From contig BPJV01000001.1 in assembly GCA_026004795.1 (NCBI GenBank), positions 1,093,501 through 1,157,500 on the forward strand: a DNA stretch of 64,000 bases, given 5' to 3'. The notes under the pieces are model-generated. The model was not told the DNA's origin, ran no database searches, and worked only from the letters and a program-made list of their open reading frames with translations. The translations under genes and the position numbers were made by a program. Source of the DNA: Pirellulaceae bacterium (lineage in GTDB: Bacteria; Planctomycetota; Planctomycetia; Pirellulales; Pirellulaceae). Within the stretch, counting starts at the first letter, position 1. Each line of letters opens with the position of its first letter. Positions 17,748 through 27,816 of the stretch are shown here, piece by piece.

Positions 17748-19208
17748 TCAATGCTCGCGTGATAATCGAGATTTCTTTTTCTGGTAAGACGCCTGACGCG
17801 TGTGTGCCATCGCTTCGGTCGCCACGCCACGATCTCCCTGGGCCTCCATCCACGCATCGAGCGCCGTGCTGAGCTCGTCGACGAGCGACGCGTAATCGGG
17901 ACGGTCGATCAAGTTATTCAAGCAGTGGGGATCGTTGGCCACGTCGTAGAGTTCCTGTGGGGGCCGATGTTGGTAACGGTGAACCATGGCCGCCGCATGC
18001 GCGTCTCCCTGGCGAGCGCGCGCTAGCCATGAATCCCACAGTCCCTCGCCGGCCACCGTAGTCTTGGTCACCGCATTGGTGAAGACGCGGTCGGGGTTGA
18101 GGTTTCGAATATACCGAAATCTTTTTGTACCACATGAGCGGATGGCGAATAGGTCGGAACCATTGTTGATTCCTCGCGTGGTCTGAATGCCGAAGGTGTA
18201 CTTCTTATGTTCTGTCCGTCGACCCAGCAAGACGTCCAAAAAGCTTTGGCCATCCATCGATTCTGGGATAGGTTGACCGGCCGCATCTAAGAAGGTCGGT
18301 GCCACGTCAACATACTCCACCAGCGCATCGCTGCGCGCGCCAGCGGCGACTTTGCCTGGCCATCGTACGATCATGGCGGACGCCAACCCCAGTTCGTAGC
18401 AAGTCCATTTGGCGAAGGGGAACGACGAGCCTTGTTCGGAGACGACCATTACCAACGTGTTGTCCGCCACCCCGTGCTTGTCGAGCAGTTCCAGGAGCCT
18501 CCCGCATTGGCTGTCGAAGTAGGTGATCTCCGCCAGGTACCGGGAATAGGCTCGGCGGGTCTCGGGCGTGTCCACCCAATTTGGTGGTAGGAGAAGCGAT
18601 TCCGGTGGGTACTGCGACGGGTCTCCTTTGGTGTAGGGCGTATGCGGCTCGATGGAACAAGCAAAAATGCTGAAGGGGGTGCCCGCTTGTTTCGACTCGA
18701 CAATCAATCGTTCCAACGTTGGATAAGGGGACGGCGCTTCGATGTCGGCCGTTTTGAATTCGTCGTCGTACTCGAAGGGAAACGATTCGCGGGGAGCAAT
18801 GTGGGTTTTGCCCGATAAGGCGACTCGGTAGCCAGCGGCTTGCAAGTAGTGCGCGATCGAGCGAGTACCTGGGTAAACGCACGTATGGTTGGGCCACGCT
18901 CCCGATTTGACTGGATAGATGCCGGTGTAGATGTTATGCCGCGTCGGTGAACACATCGGCGCGGCCTGAAAGCAACGAGTAAACACCATCCCTTGCTCTG
19001 CCAACCGGCTGAGATGCGGCGTTTTAGCCTGCCCACCATAAACTTCTAGGTCCAGGTAGGTGCAATCGTCGGCGATCATGAACACGAAATTCGGGAGCTC
19101 CCCACACCACGCTGACGAAAAACCGATCAGCATAGCGATCGATATCAGTTGCAGCAGCCATTGCCCCGTCGTGCGGAAGGAGAGGTAACGTACGAATTGC
19201 ATGAACAT
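17748..19208 (-). CDS. Sulfatase, heparan N-sulfatase-like
   Basis: A 486-residue secreted sulfatase. After a signal peptide (LLQLISIAMLIGFSSAWCG) come NFVFMIADDCTYLDLEVYGG with metal ligands Asp47 and Asp48 and CSPTR at residues 86-90, a C-x-P-x-R formylglycine motif with Thr in the fourth position. Later parts include GKTHIAP, a PHTPY motif and the C-terminal ELYDVANDPHCLNNLIDRPD typical of the SGSH-like group. It should hydrolyse sulfate from sulfated glycans. It starts 18 bases after the CxxCH gene and ends three bases before the LRR gene, a tight three-gene unit. Confidence 0.93.
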   Translation of the reverse strand: MFMQFVRYLSFRTTGQWLLQLISIAMLIGFSSAWCGELPNFVFMIADDCTYLDLEVYGGQAKTPHLSRLAEQGMVFTRCFQAAPMCSPTRHNIYTGIYPVKSGAWPNHTCVYPGTRSIAHYLQAAGYRVALSGKTHIAPRESFPFEYDDEFKTADIEAPSPYPTLERLIVESKQAGTPFSIFACSIEPHTPYTKGDPSQYPPESLLLPPNWVDTPETRRAYSRYLAEITYFDSQCGRLLELLDKHGVADNTLVMVVSEQGSSFPFAKWTCYELGLASAMIVRWPGKVAAGARSDALVEYVDVAPTFLDAAGQPIPESMDGQSFLDVLLGRRTEHKKYTFGIQTTRGINNGSDLFAIRSCGTKRFRYIRNLNPDRVFTNAVTKTTVAGEGLWDSWLARARQGDAHAAAMVHRYQHRPPQELYDVANDPHCLNNLIDRPDYASLVDELSTALDAWMEAQGDRGVATEAMAHTRQASYQKKKSRLSREH

Positions 19209-19226
19209 ACTCTTCTAAAGAAAGAA

Positions 19227-22200
19227 CTACTTCGTGGCACCGGGCAACCTGCCATCGAGATACCGCCAACCTTTGATAAAGGCAATCAAATCCGCCATCT
19301 GTTGCGGGTCGATTTGCGCTTCCAGTCCTTCCGGCATCAGCGATACGCCGGTCGATCGCAGCTCGACGACTTCCTCGCGGCCAAGCAACAGACGCTGCCC
19401 ATCTTGTTGCAGCAATACGATGGTCTGGGGTGTTTCCTCCGCCAACAGTCCTTCGACAATCCGGTCGTCATCGGTCAGTACAGTATAACGAAAGTAGGCG
19501 GCATCGATGGCCGCGTTGGGGTCCAGGATCGCCACCAACAGTTGGGCAGGTGTTTGCGTCCGCGAATCGGAGATGTCCGGGCCCACGGCATGCCCCAGCT
19601 CGCCGATACGGTGGCAGCTTGCGCAGTTCTTCGCAAATACCTGTTGCCCTGCCACCGCATCGCCAGGCCAGGCAAGTGCTTGCTGATAACGCCGTACAAC
19701 CGTCGGGCGGTCGTCCGCACGCATGGAGGCAATCCATTGTTCGATGTCCTGTGCGGCTGATGAAGAAATCTTCTTCAACTGACGAAGCGTATCGATGCCG
19801 ACCTGGCGAGGAGTCAACTCCTTCGATTCGAGGGCAGCAAGCAGTCGTTGGCGGGACTGCGGATGCGAAAGCAGGATGGGCAATGCGGTCCGTTGCCGAA
19901 GCGGGGACCATGGGGAGAATCGCTGCACGACAAGTTGGGCTGCGGCCTGCGGGTGGCGTCGATGATAACTCTCCAATGCCGCTTGCCAAACGGAATGGGG
20001 AGGGGCACCATCGATTAGGCGTGCGATGTTTTCCCACAGGTCGGCTCGATCGATCGCCGCGATGAGACGAATGGCTTGGATCTGTTCGGTAGCGGATTTG
20101 GCGTCGCCGGACGGCTCCTCATTGGCGACCTCCGCCTCCAAGGCCGCTTGGGCCAGCCCGACTAGTTGTGCGATCGGTTCCCAGGCCAATGCTTGCTCGG
20201 GCTGGACGTCGTGCCAGGCACACCAAAAGGCCATTGCCACACTCCGCTGAAGAGACGTCAACGCCCGGTCTTCGCAGCGGCCTGCAATGCGGGTCAGCAA
20301 GTCAATCGCGGGCAAGCGCTGAGTGTCCGGGGGGCCGGCCAGCATCGCCCTGAACAACCGATCCGCGATCAGTGGGACTTGCCGCTGCATCTCCGGCCGC
20401 TGCCAGGCGGGGGCTGGGAGCTGCTGCCACCAGGTCCAGGCAACGGTTGGCAATTCATCGTGCAGCGCTCCCACGGCGGCGGCCAACAGCCACGGATCAC
20501 CGCGCTGGACGACCAGGCGAGCCACCTCCGTCCATAGCTCCTCGCCATCGAGCCAACCGCGAATGGAGTGATGCGCTGCAATGCGTTGCAGCAGCAACAG
20601 CGCTTCGAATTGCTCGGCGCCATCACCACCAGCGCATCGAGCGATTGCCCGCTGCAGTGCTACCGGGGCTGGCGCTGCATCACGGTCGGTCCGCGGTGGT
20701 CCTTGGCTAGGGGTGGAGGTGTCGCCGAGTGGGGCGGCAAACTTGGTTACCGAAGGGTGACGGCGTAGCCGGGCCAGTGTCGCGGTGCGCAGCACCGGCG
20801 GAACACTTTCGTCCAATAGGGCAGTAATCTCCGTTGGCAGGTCAACCGACAACAGCAAGGCGGTTTCCATGGCGATGATGCGGGAGACCAAGGGCACGGC
20901 AGAGTCGTTCGCCAGGGCCAGTAGCATGGGCACCGTTGCCGTAGCATTGCGTTCCATCAAGAGACGTCGGATGGTTTGATTCAGCCAGGGATTGCCCTGC
21001 CGCAGGAGGTGCAGCAACTCCTGGTCGTCACGATGCCGCAGAGGACGTGCGGATAGATCGGCGATCGTCGCCGCGAAGCTTGCGGGTACCTCGGTGGCCG
21101 ATCCGTTAACGAACGTGGGGGAAGAAAGAGTGGCAGAATTACGCTCCTCGGATGGGGACGAGGAATCGGCCACCACATACAGTCGCCCCGCCTTGTCGCC
21201 CCAACGTTGGTCCGGGCGATGCTTCAGTTCCTCCGGCACCCACTGAGGGTGTTCAATGACCGCACGATGCATGTCCACCACCAGTATCGAACCATCAGGA
21301 GCAATATCGATATTGACCGGACGGAACCACGGATCGCGACTGGCCAGCCACTCCCATGTATCATTTTGTTCGGAGTCCAGCCAATGCAGGGCGGTGGTCC
21401 GCCGCACCATGGTTGCTCGTTTTACCAGACTTCCGGTCGGCTCACACACGAAGATCCATTGGGGCAGCGCCGCCCAATCGTCCCCGAACACCTCGGCTAT
21501 CGCGCTGGACATCCGCTCATCCATCGTGGCTGCGGTGACGAACACACCGCAGGCAGCAGTGAACTGCCCGCCGTGGAGGTTCGACGTCGTCCATGCATCC
21601 ACCAAAGGAAAGACGCGGGAATGTTCTCCCGGTGGCAGAACGTCAACGGTCGTGGGAATGATTCCTGCCAGTGGATTGTCCTTGACATCTTCTTGTTCAA
21701 AAACCACCTGGACCGCCGGATTGCGATTGCTGCAAAAAATGCGGGATGCCAACAGGTCGAACGTCAGTCCGAACTGGGCCGGTCCAGAGACTGGAGCGAT
21801 CAGCCCCTGAGAGGGGTCGAATCTCACGTCACGGCGACCCAGGTCCAGTGGCGGACCGGGAGAATCAGTGAAGTGCGATCCTAGTTGGATCTTGCCGCCG
21901 CGCAAGCCGTTGGCGATGTACCACCAGCCGTCGGGCCCCAGACGAGGGTGGTTGCCACGAAGTTGTTCATTGTCGATGGCGAATCCAGTCAGCCACTGTT
22001 GACGTTCGTCCGCTACTCCATCCTGGTCGGTGTCGCGTAAAAAGACCAGTTCCCCAGCCAACGTCACCACGACACCATCCCGCCACAAGGCCAAGCCCGT
22101 GGGCATGTTGAGGCGGTCGGCGAAGACCTGAGACTGGTCGTAGTGTCCGTCCCCATCGCTGTCGGAAAGAACACGGATCATGCCGTGATGACGGTCCTCC

Positions 22201-22544
22201 ACCGCGAAGGGGTAGTCCCGCATTTCCACCACCCACAACCTACCGGCGTCATCGAAACAGGCTTCTACGGGATCGATCACCGCAGGTTCGCAAGCAATCA
22301 GGTGGGCGCGCCATGGGGCCAGCGTGACGATGTGGGAAGCCGACTGGCTCGGTGGTAGCGGTTGGCTGCGTGCCGATGTCCGAGGCGTGGCAGGTGACGG
22401 GGCTTGTCCGGCCGTCGGCCCGGCCACCACCAGCATCGCGCACAGGGGAATCAGCAGGCACGACCGTCGCTGGCCAGTTTTTTTCGACCGAGTAGAAGAC
22501 TGCCGCCAGTGGTTCTCTGGCGATTTGATGAATCCACAAGCCAT
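19227..22544 (-). CDS. PVC-type haem-binding CxxCH protein with dehydrogenase-like propeller
   Basis: A 1105-residue secreted protein of the kind abundant in planctomycetes. After a signal peptide (CLLIPLCAMLVVAGPTAGQA) residues about 65-430 form a membrane-bound-dehydrogenase-type propeller: CFDDAGRLWVVEMRDYPF, GLALWRDGVVVTLAGEL, NGLRGGKIQLGSH. Residues about 480-930 look like HEAT-type helical repeats. The C-terminal 160 residues are a c-type cytochrome-like domain with NCASCHRIGELGHAVGPDIS, where CASCH is the haem c motif. The start at 22544 has AGGAGAG seven bases upstream; the frame is open a little further. It heads the operon with the sulfatase and LRR genes. The substrate of the propeller is unknown; electron transfer during sugar oxidation is the usual suggestion. 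Confidence 0.9.
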   Translation of the reverse strand: MACGFIKSPENHWRQSSTRSKKTGQRRSCLLIPLCAMLVVAGPTAGQAPSPATPRTSARSQPLPPSQSASHIVTLAPWRAHLIACEPAVIDPVEACFDDAGRLWVVEMRDYPFAVEDRHHGMIRVLSDSDGDGHYDQSQVFADRLNMPTGLALWRDGVVVTLAGELVFLRDTDQDGVADERQQWLTGFAIDNEQLRGNHPRLGPDGWWYIANGLRGGKIQLGSHFTDSPGPPLDLGRRDVRFDPSQGLIAPVSGPAQFGLTFDLLASRIFCSNRNPAVQVVFEQEDVKDNPLAGIIPTTVDVLPPGEHSRVFPLVDAWTTSNLHGGQFTAACGVFVTAATMDERMSSAIAEVFGDDWAALPQWIFVCEPTGSLVKRATMVRRTTALHWLDSEQNDTWEWLASRDPWFRPVNIDIAPDGSILVVDMHRAVIEHPQWVPEELKHRPDQRWGDKAGRLYVVADSSSPSEERNSATLSSPTFVNGSATEVPASFAATIADLSARPLRHRDDQELLHLLRQGNPWLNQTIRRLLMERNATATVPMLLALANDSAVPLVSRIIAMETALLLSVDLPTEITALLDESVPPVLRTATLARLRRHPSVTKFAAPLGDTSTPSQGPPRTDRDAAPAPVALQRAIARCAGGDGAEQFEALLLLQRIAAHHSIRGWLDGEELWTEVARLVVQRGDPWLLAAAVGALHDELPTVAWTWWQQLPAPAWQRPEMQRQVPLIADRLFRAMLAGPPDTQRLPAIDLLTRIAGRCEDRALTSLQRSVAMAFWCAWHDVQPEQALAWEPIAQLVGLAQAALEAEVANEEPSGDAKSATEQIQAIRLIAAIDRADLWENIARLIDGAPPHSVWQAALESYHRRHPQAAAQLVVQRFSPWSPLRQRTALPILLSHPQSRQRLLAALESKELTPRQVGIDTLRQLKKISSSAAQDIEQWIASMRADDRPTVVRRYQQALAWPGDAVAGQQVFAKNCASCHRIGELGHAVGPDISDSRTQTPAQLLVAILDPNAAIDAAYFRYTVLTDDDRIVEGLLAEETPQTIVLLQQDGQRLLLGREEVVELRSTGVSLMPEGLEAQIDPQQMADLIAFIKGWRYLDGRLPGATK

Positions 22545-22661
22545 GGGAGTTCTCTCCTCGTCTAGGGGACGCAGCATCGTTCGCTCGTCTCTACGAACAA
22601 CGGCAGGTATCGCGGCAGCCAACGGATCGCGTCGTCATCATCGGGCCCCCGGTCGGGGCGG

Positions 22662-24434
22662 TCAGAGCAGCTCGGTGGCTGGGCCGTCCTCGCCGCCCGG
22701 CTCACCCAGTGGCTGTCGAGGCCACACGAGGCGAAACGTGCTGCCACGACCAAGTTCCGATTCTACCTCGATCGTTCCCCCGTGTTCGCGCAGCGTTTTT
22801 TGGGCGACGGGTAGACCCAGTCCGGTCCCGCGGGCTCCTTTGGTCGACTCGAAGGGAGTGAAGATGCGCGGCAGGACATCGGGAGCGATACCCACCCCGG
22901 TGTCCATCACTTCGATGACCACGTTTTCCGCATCGGTGCGCAAGCGAACTTCCACACGGGGGCTGGCCGGAGCGGCAGCAGCGGGCGAAGCAGCGGCTGA
23001 AGCAGCCTCGGTTGGGGGCTGGCAAGCATCCAACGCGTTTAACACCACGTTGAGCAAGGCGCGATGAAGCGATTCGGCATCGGCATGCGCGATCACCGGC
23101 TGGTCCGGAAGGTGCATGCGCAAGTCGACGTTCAATTCGGCCGCACGACTGCGCGCCAATTCGACCACCTCACTCACTACTTGCCGCACGTCTTGAGCGG
23201 TCAATTCCAGCGTTCGCTCCTTGCTGAAGGACAGCATATCCATGACCAGACTGGAGATGCGCTGTTGGTTCCGCTGCACGATGGCCCAGCCTTTACGGAT
23301 CAGCTCCAGGTTTCCTTGGTGGATCCCTTCCTCCACCAAATAGTTGCCGCCACCGATCCCTTGCAAGATATTCTTCACGTGGTGGGAAAGATTGGCGATC
23401 GTCTGACCCATCACCGCCAGACGCTCGGCTTGTACCATGGCGTGATAGAACTGGGTATCCTCGATCGCCAAGGCCGCTTGGCCGGCGATGGCCATCAGTA
23501 ACTTCAAGTGTTCTTTGGTCAACAGATTTCGACCTTGGCGCTCGGCGAACTTGCCAGCCGACATCGTCGTGTCCACGTAGATGGCACCTACCAACCCATA
23601 CCGTCCCAACATGGGGACACAGATCGCCTCATGAATGCCGAAGTGCGAGACCGACGCCGCGTCGGACCATCGCGTGTCGGATTGGGCATTGCTGGTAAGC
23701 ACGCCTTCACGGTGCTGCACCACGTAGTCAAGAATGGTGCGGCTGATGCGCAGGGGACGGTTGGCCACAGCCCGTTCCCCGCTGTCCTGCGAGCGGTCTC
23801 GGCCGTAGATCGAGCGCAGATCGCCGCTGGTGTCGTCGGCCATGAGGATATACCCGCGGTCGCATTCCACCCACTGAAAGATGAGATCGAGTACCTGGCG
23901 CAGCAAGGTGTTCAAGTCGATGGTGCGGTGGATCGCCTGACTGACCTGGTAAACGACTTCCAGCAGATCGGTGGAAGCCGGTTCCGGGCTGCCGAGAGCG
24001 ACCGACAGCTCTCCGGCCGACAGGCGGCCCAAGGCCACATGAGGTTCGACGCGGCTCTTGATCTGCGACAGATCGATCTCCGCACTCGAGGCGTCTCCGG
24101 CCAGGGCATGAGTGGAGGAAAGGTGAGCAGGATCGAGCGGATCGGGACCGCCGGTGAAGATCATCAGGGTTCTGCCCACCTGAATGCGATCACCCGTTTT
24201 CAAGGCTTGGCGTTGAATGCGGCGGCTGTTGACGAAGGTGCCATTGCTGCTTTGGGAGTCGAGGATTTCGAACTGATCCGGCCCGATGCGGACGATGCGC
24301 GCATGGCGGCGCGAAACCTCCGTGTCGTGCAACTGGATTTGATTCGACGAGTCGCGACCGATCGTAGCCACCGTCCCGCGGATCGCGAAGTGCTGGCCAC
24401 GGTCTTGACCGCGAATCACATAGAACGATGCCAT
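22662..24434 (-). CDS. Sensor histidine kinase with FHA and GAF domains
   Basis: A 590-residue cytoplasmic kinase with no transmembrane segment. Residues 1-95 are an FHA phosphothreonine-binding domain (IGRDSSNQIQLHD, VSRRHARI, SSNGTFVNSRRI). Residues about 150-325 are a GAF domain. The H-box NLSHHVKNILQGIGGGNYL and the ATPase motifs follow: VLNALDAC, VMDTGVGIAPDVL, GTGLGLPVAQKTL. The FHA domain suggests input from a Ser/Thr kinase, which fits the many such kinases in planctomycetes. It starts 12 bases after xylB. No response regulator is adjacent; the NtrC-type regulator at 51.7-53.2 kb is a possible but unproven partner. Confidence 0.92.
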   Translation of the reverse strand: MASFYVIRGQDRGQHFAIRGTVATIGRDSSNQIQLHDTEVSRRHARIVRIGPDQFEILDSQSSNGTFVNSRRIQRQALKTGDRIQVGRTLMIFTGGPDPLDPAHLSSTHALAGDASSAEIDLSQIKSRVEPHVALGRLSAGELSVALGSPEPASTDLLEVVYQVSQAIHRTIDLNTLLRQVLDLIFQWVECDRGYILMADDTSGDLRSIYGRDRSQDSGERAVANRPLRISRTILDYVVQHREGVLTSNAQSDTRWSDAASVSHFGIHEAICVPMLGRYGLVGAIYVDTTMSAGKFAERQGRNLLTKEHLKLLMAIAGQAALAIEDTQFYHAMVQAERLAVMGQTIANLSHHVKNILQGIGGGNYLVEEGIHQGNLELIRKGWAIVQRNQQRISSLVMDMLSFSKERTLELTAQDVRQVVSEVVELARSRAAELNVDLRMHLPDQPVIAHADAESLHRALLNVVLNALDACQPPTEAASAAASPAAAAPASPRVEVRLRTDAENVVIEVMDTGVGIAPDVLPRIFTPFESTKGARGTGLGLPVAQKTLREHGGTIEVESELGRGSTFRLVWPRQPLGEPGGEDGPATELL

Positions 24435-24446
24435 GGCAAACTCAGC

Positions 24447-25967
24447 TCAGTGCAACTGGGCAATTGCCTCGAAGGTGGGTTTCAGGGCGGGATACAGGGA
24501 CTGGTAAATGGGGAAGATACGATCGTAAGCACGGACCGAGGGACGGCGGGGAGGCATTTTCTGGACGACCTGGATCGTGGCCCGACAAGCCTCCTCGATT
24601 CTCTTGAACCGTCCGCTGCCCACGGCCGCCAACAGGGCAACTCCGTAGGCAGGGCCCTGCTCCGCTTGGATGCTGCAAGCGGCTTGATTCATTACATCGG
24701 CCATGATCTGACGCCACAAGGGGCTTTTGGCCCCACCACCACTGACCCGCATCTCACGCACGGGAACGTCCAGCTGGCGGATGATTTCCAAACTTTCACG
24801 CAAACTCATCGCCACCCCTTCCATCACGGCGCGGGCCATGTGCCCGCGCGTGTGCGCTGCTGTCAGGCCGACGAAGCAGCCGCGGGCATTGGCATCGGCA
24901 TGCGGAGTACGCTCCCCAGCCAGGTAGGGCAGAAAGAAAAGTCCGTCGCAGCCGGCGGGCACCTCCGCTGCTTCGCCATTGAGCACGGCGTAGGCGTCGG
25001 TTCCGCGGCGGGTGGCCAAGTCGGGACACACCTTGTCCACGAACCACTGCATCGATCCGGCGGCTGACAGCGTGACCCCCATCATGTGCCACTTGCCCCG
25101 TACGGCGTGGCAGAACGTGTGCAGCCGTCCCTGCAGGTCGAATTGGGGTTCATCGCAGTGGACGAACATGACCCCGGAGGTGCCCAGCGAGGCGGTGAGG
25201 ATGCCGCGGCGAACGATTCCATTGCCCACCGCACCGGCGGCACAGTCCCCTGCCCCGCCCACGACCTTGCAATCGGTGGTGAGCCCCAGTTGTGCAGCGA
25301 CTTCCGGCCTCAATGAACCGGTCACCTCTTCCGACTCGTATACAGGAGCGAGCAACGAAGGGTCGAGTTCCAGCTTTTCCAACAACTCGTGAGACCAACA
25401 GCGATTGCGCACATCGAGCAGCAGCATGCCGCTAGCATCGCTGACGTCGGTGGCCAACTCACCGGTCAGCCGGCGGCGGATCTCGTCTTTGGGTAACAAC
25501 ACATGCGCCAAGCGAGCGAAGTTGCGAGGTTCGTGGTTGCGGAGCCACAGGATTTTCGGCGCGGTAAATCCGGTCAATGCGGGATTGCCTACCATGCGGA
25601 TCAATTCGTCTCGCCCGCCCGCCCGCTGGGTGATTTCCTCGCATTCAGCCGCCGTGCGTTGGTCGTTCCACAACAGGGCTGGTCGGATCACCTTTCCTGC
25701 CTTATCAAGGAAGACGGAACCATGCATTTGACCGGACAAGCCGATCGCTTGGACCTCGGCCGGTTTCACACGTGCTTTTTTGACGACGGCGCGGATCGTT
25801 TTTACCGTGGCATTCCACCATTCCTCCGGGTCCTGCTCCGTCCACAGTGGCTTGGGCATCAGCACCGGATAGCTGGCCGATGCTTCCGACAAAATGTTTC
25901 CGTCCGGATCCACCAGCAGGCTCTTGGTTCCCGAGGTGCCAATATCAACGCCAATCGTGTAGCCCAC
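24447..25967 (-). CDS. xylB: Xylulokinase (FGGY family)
   Basis: A 506-residue FGGY carbohydrate kinase that best fits xylulokinase, phosphorylating D-xylulose for the pentose phosphate pathway. The N-terminal VDIGTSGTKSLLVDPDG binds phosphate; GLSGQMHGSVFLD and LLWNDQRT are the xylulokinase-type substrate motifs. The C-terminal half has GAGDCAAGAVGNG, FFLPYLAGERTPHADANARG and VSGGGAKSPLWRQIMAD. The start is GTG at 25967 with GGAG nine bases upstream. No xylose isomerase gene is nearby; the next gene downstream is the histidine kinase, an odd pairing. Confidence 0.93.
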   Translation of the reverse strand: MGYTIGVDIGTSGTKSLLVDPDGNILSEASASYPVLMPKPLWTEQDPEEWWNATVKTIRAVVKKARVKPAEVQAIGLSGQMHGSVFLDKAGKVIRPALLWNDQRTAAECEEITQRAGGRDELIRMVGNPALTGFTAPKILWLRNHEPRNFARLAHVLLPKDEIRRRLTGELATDVSDASGMLLLDVRNRCWSHELLEKLELDPSLLAPVYESEEVTGSLRPEVAAQLGLTTDCKVVGGAGDCAAGAVGNGIVRRGILTASLGTSGVMFVHCDEPQFDLQGRLHTFCHAVRGKWHMMGVTLSAAGSMQWFVDKVCPDLATRRGTDAYAVLNGEAAEVPAGCDGLFFLPYLAGERTPHADANARGCFVGLTAAHTRGHMARAVMEGVAMSLRESLEIIRQLDVPVREMRVSGGGAKSPLWRQIMADVMNQAACSIQAEQGPAYGVALLAAVGSGRFKRIEEACRATIQVVQKMPPRRPSVRAYDRIFPIYQSLYPALKPTFEAIAQLH

Positions 25968-26224
25968 CTTTTCGGTCTCCTAGTGCTCGATGAGAAAAAA
26001 GATCAGTAAATCCCATGATGTCTGAAACTCGAGTAGATTCATCATCCATCGCTTGGTGCGACGACACGCGACCATGTTGCTCGGAGTTCTTCCCTCATCC
26101 GTCCACCGCTGCCGGGCAGTTGGAGGACAGCACAGTCACGTGGCGCTGCCGTGGTTCCGGCCAACGGGAGAACACTATACTGCGCACCCAGCCGGTTTCC
26201 TACCGCGGGACCTCAAATCGGACC

Positions 26225-27583
26225 ATGCTGATGGTCGTCATGTTGTCGGCATGGCTGATGGTGCTGGGCTGTCGCAGCGAGCGTGAGGATCCGAACCAGC
26301 CGCAGGCCAGTCAGGTCGACGAGCCCGCGGTGAGTTCGGTGCCTCTACGCGTCGTAGTCGCCGCCACGCACTTCGATGCCACCGCTGTCAACCGGCATTG
26401 GTTGGCCTCGTCCGAACAGGCGGTGGAGTTTCGCGTCGTGCGTCCACAAGAACTGGTCGACGCCTCGCGATTGGAGGCGGATGTCGTGTTGTACCCAGCG
26501 CGGTTGCTTGGTGAATTGGTGGCCCGGCAGTGGATCGTCAAGTTGCCGGCTGCCATGATTCGAGAGCAGGAGTCGCCACGTCCGCCGGCATCGTCCGTCG
26601 AGGCCGCCGCGGCTGGCGACCGGTTCCTGCCCCCACCGGCCGAGCAGCATCAGACTCGCTATGGCGGCGTCAACTATGCTGTATCACTGGGTATCACCAT
26701 TCCTGTGCTGATCTCCAGTCAGCGTGGGCCATGGGACGAGTCGACGGAGGGAATCGACATCGATTCCGTGTTGGCTGCCCTGGCCACCGATGCCGATTCC
26801 CACTCCATGGAAATCGTCGAGGAGAGGGTGGATCCGGAGGCGCTGGTGGATCGGTTTCTGGCGGTCGTTGGTTGTTGCACCAGGCGTAGTTCCAAGTACG
26901 GCATCCTCTTTGAAATGCAGACGATGCGCAGTCGTCTGCGTGAACCCGAGTTCGTTCAAGCGGTTGCCGTTTTGCAACGACTTGCACGCCAGCCAGGTCA
27001 GGGGTGGCGCTCGGTTGTTGGTTCCCATACCGATGCCTGGCAGTGGGTTCTCGATGCGGACCGCTTCGTGGTGGCATTGATCGCGCCGGCCTTGGTCGCC
27101 GACCGCTCCGCGTCGGCACCGCAGGCCGATGTCGTACCGCTGCGCGGGCACGCAGATTTTCCGACCACATGGAATACGGGGGGCGGAATGGTGGCGTCGA
27201 TGGCGGCCGAGTGTCGACAGACGGCCCACGCCACGGCACTGCTCACCTGGTTGGGCCAGACGCCCACCCGAAATGCCCTGGCGCCGTTGGTGGAAGGAGT
27301 TTCTCCCACCGCTCCTCTGGCGGGAGCCGATTCGTTGGCGTGGCGGGCCCAGCAGCAGGTGGCCAGAGCGGCCGCGTCCAACGCCCTACCGCGCGAGCCT
27401 TCCCTGGTGGGGGCCCACGCTTTTCGGCAAGCTTTAGCCCAAGAGCTGTTGAGTGCCATCCGCGGTGAAAAATCGGCCGAGCGAGCCTTGCAGGATGCCC
27501 ACGACGCTTGGCAGCAGATCGTCGATGCCTGGGGACCGAGGCTGCGCGACCGGTACGAAGAGTCGCTTGGCCTGACGCTCTGA
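26225..27583 (+). CDS. Extracellular solute-binding lipoprotein-like protein
   Basis: A 452-residue exported protein. Read from ATG at 26225 it has a hydrophobic segment ending in MVLGC, a lipobox. The frame is open upstream to 26015 but that part is not signal-like. The body has the feel of an ABC-type sugar-binding protein (LEADVVLYPARLLGELVARQ, TDAWQWVLDADRFVVALIAP, FPTTWNTGGGMVASMAAECR) but lacks strong motifs, so family assignment is moderate. It is divergent from xylB across about 260 bases, which suggests a link with sugar uptake. No permease is adjacent. Confidence 0.65.
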   Translation: MLMVVMLSAWLMVLGCRSEREDPNQPQASQVDEPAVSSVPLRVVVAATHFDATAVNRHWLASSEQAVEFRVVRPQELVDASRLEADVVLYPARLLGELVARQWIVKLPAAMIREQESPRPPASSVEAAAAGDRFLPPPAEQHQTRYGGVNYAVSLGITIPVLISSQRGPWDESTEGIDIDSVLAALATDADSHSMEIVEERVDPEALVDRFLAVVGCCTRRSSKYGILFEMQTMRSRLREPEFVQAVAVLQRLARQPGQGWRSVVGSHTDAWQWVLDADRFVVALIAPALVADRSASAPQADVVPLRGHADFPTTWNTGGGMVASMAAECRQTAHATALLTWLGQTPTRNALAPLVEGVSPTAPLAGADSLAWRAQQQVARAAASNALPREPSLVGAHAFRQALAQELLSAIRGEKSAERALQDAHDAWQQIVDAWGPRLRDRYEESLGLTL

Positions 27584-27816
27584 CGGGGACACCTTGCGGT
27601 GCTGTGCATTAACAGAAACAATCCTGCCACATCGGGCGCGGCTTCCCCGCGGCGCCGACGGGCAGCGCGAAGGTCGTAATCTCCTCCCGGCGGGCTGGGC
27701 CCCTTGCTTCGTCGCTGTGGTCTCTCGACGAGGTACAACGGCCCGTCGCCGCAATGCTGCGAGCCCGCAACGTACACCCCAATCGTGACACGAAGACAAA
27801 CAGGACTGGCTTGCTC

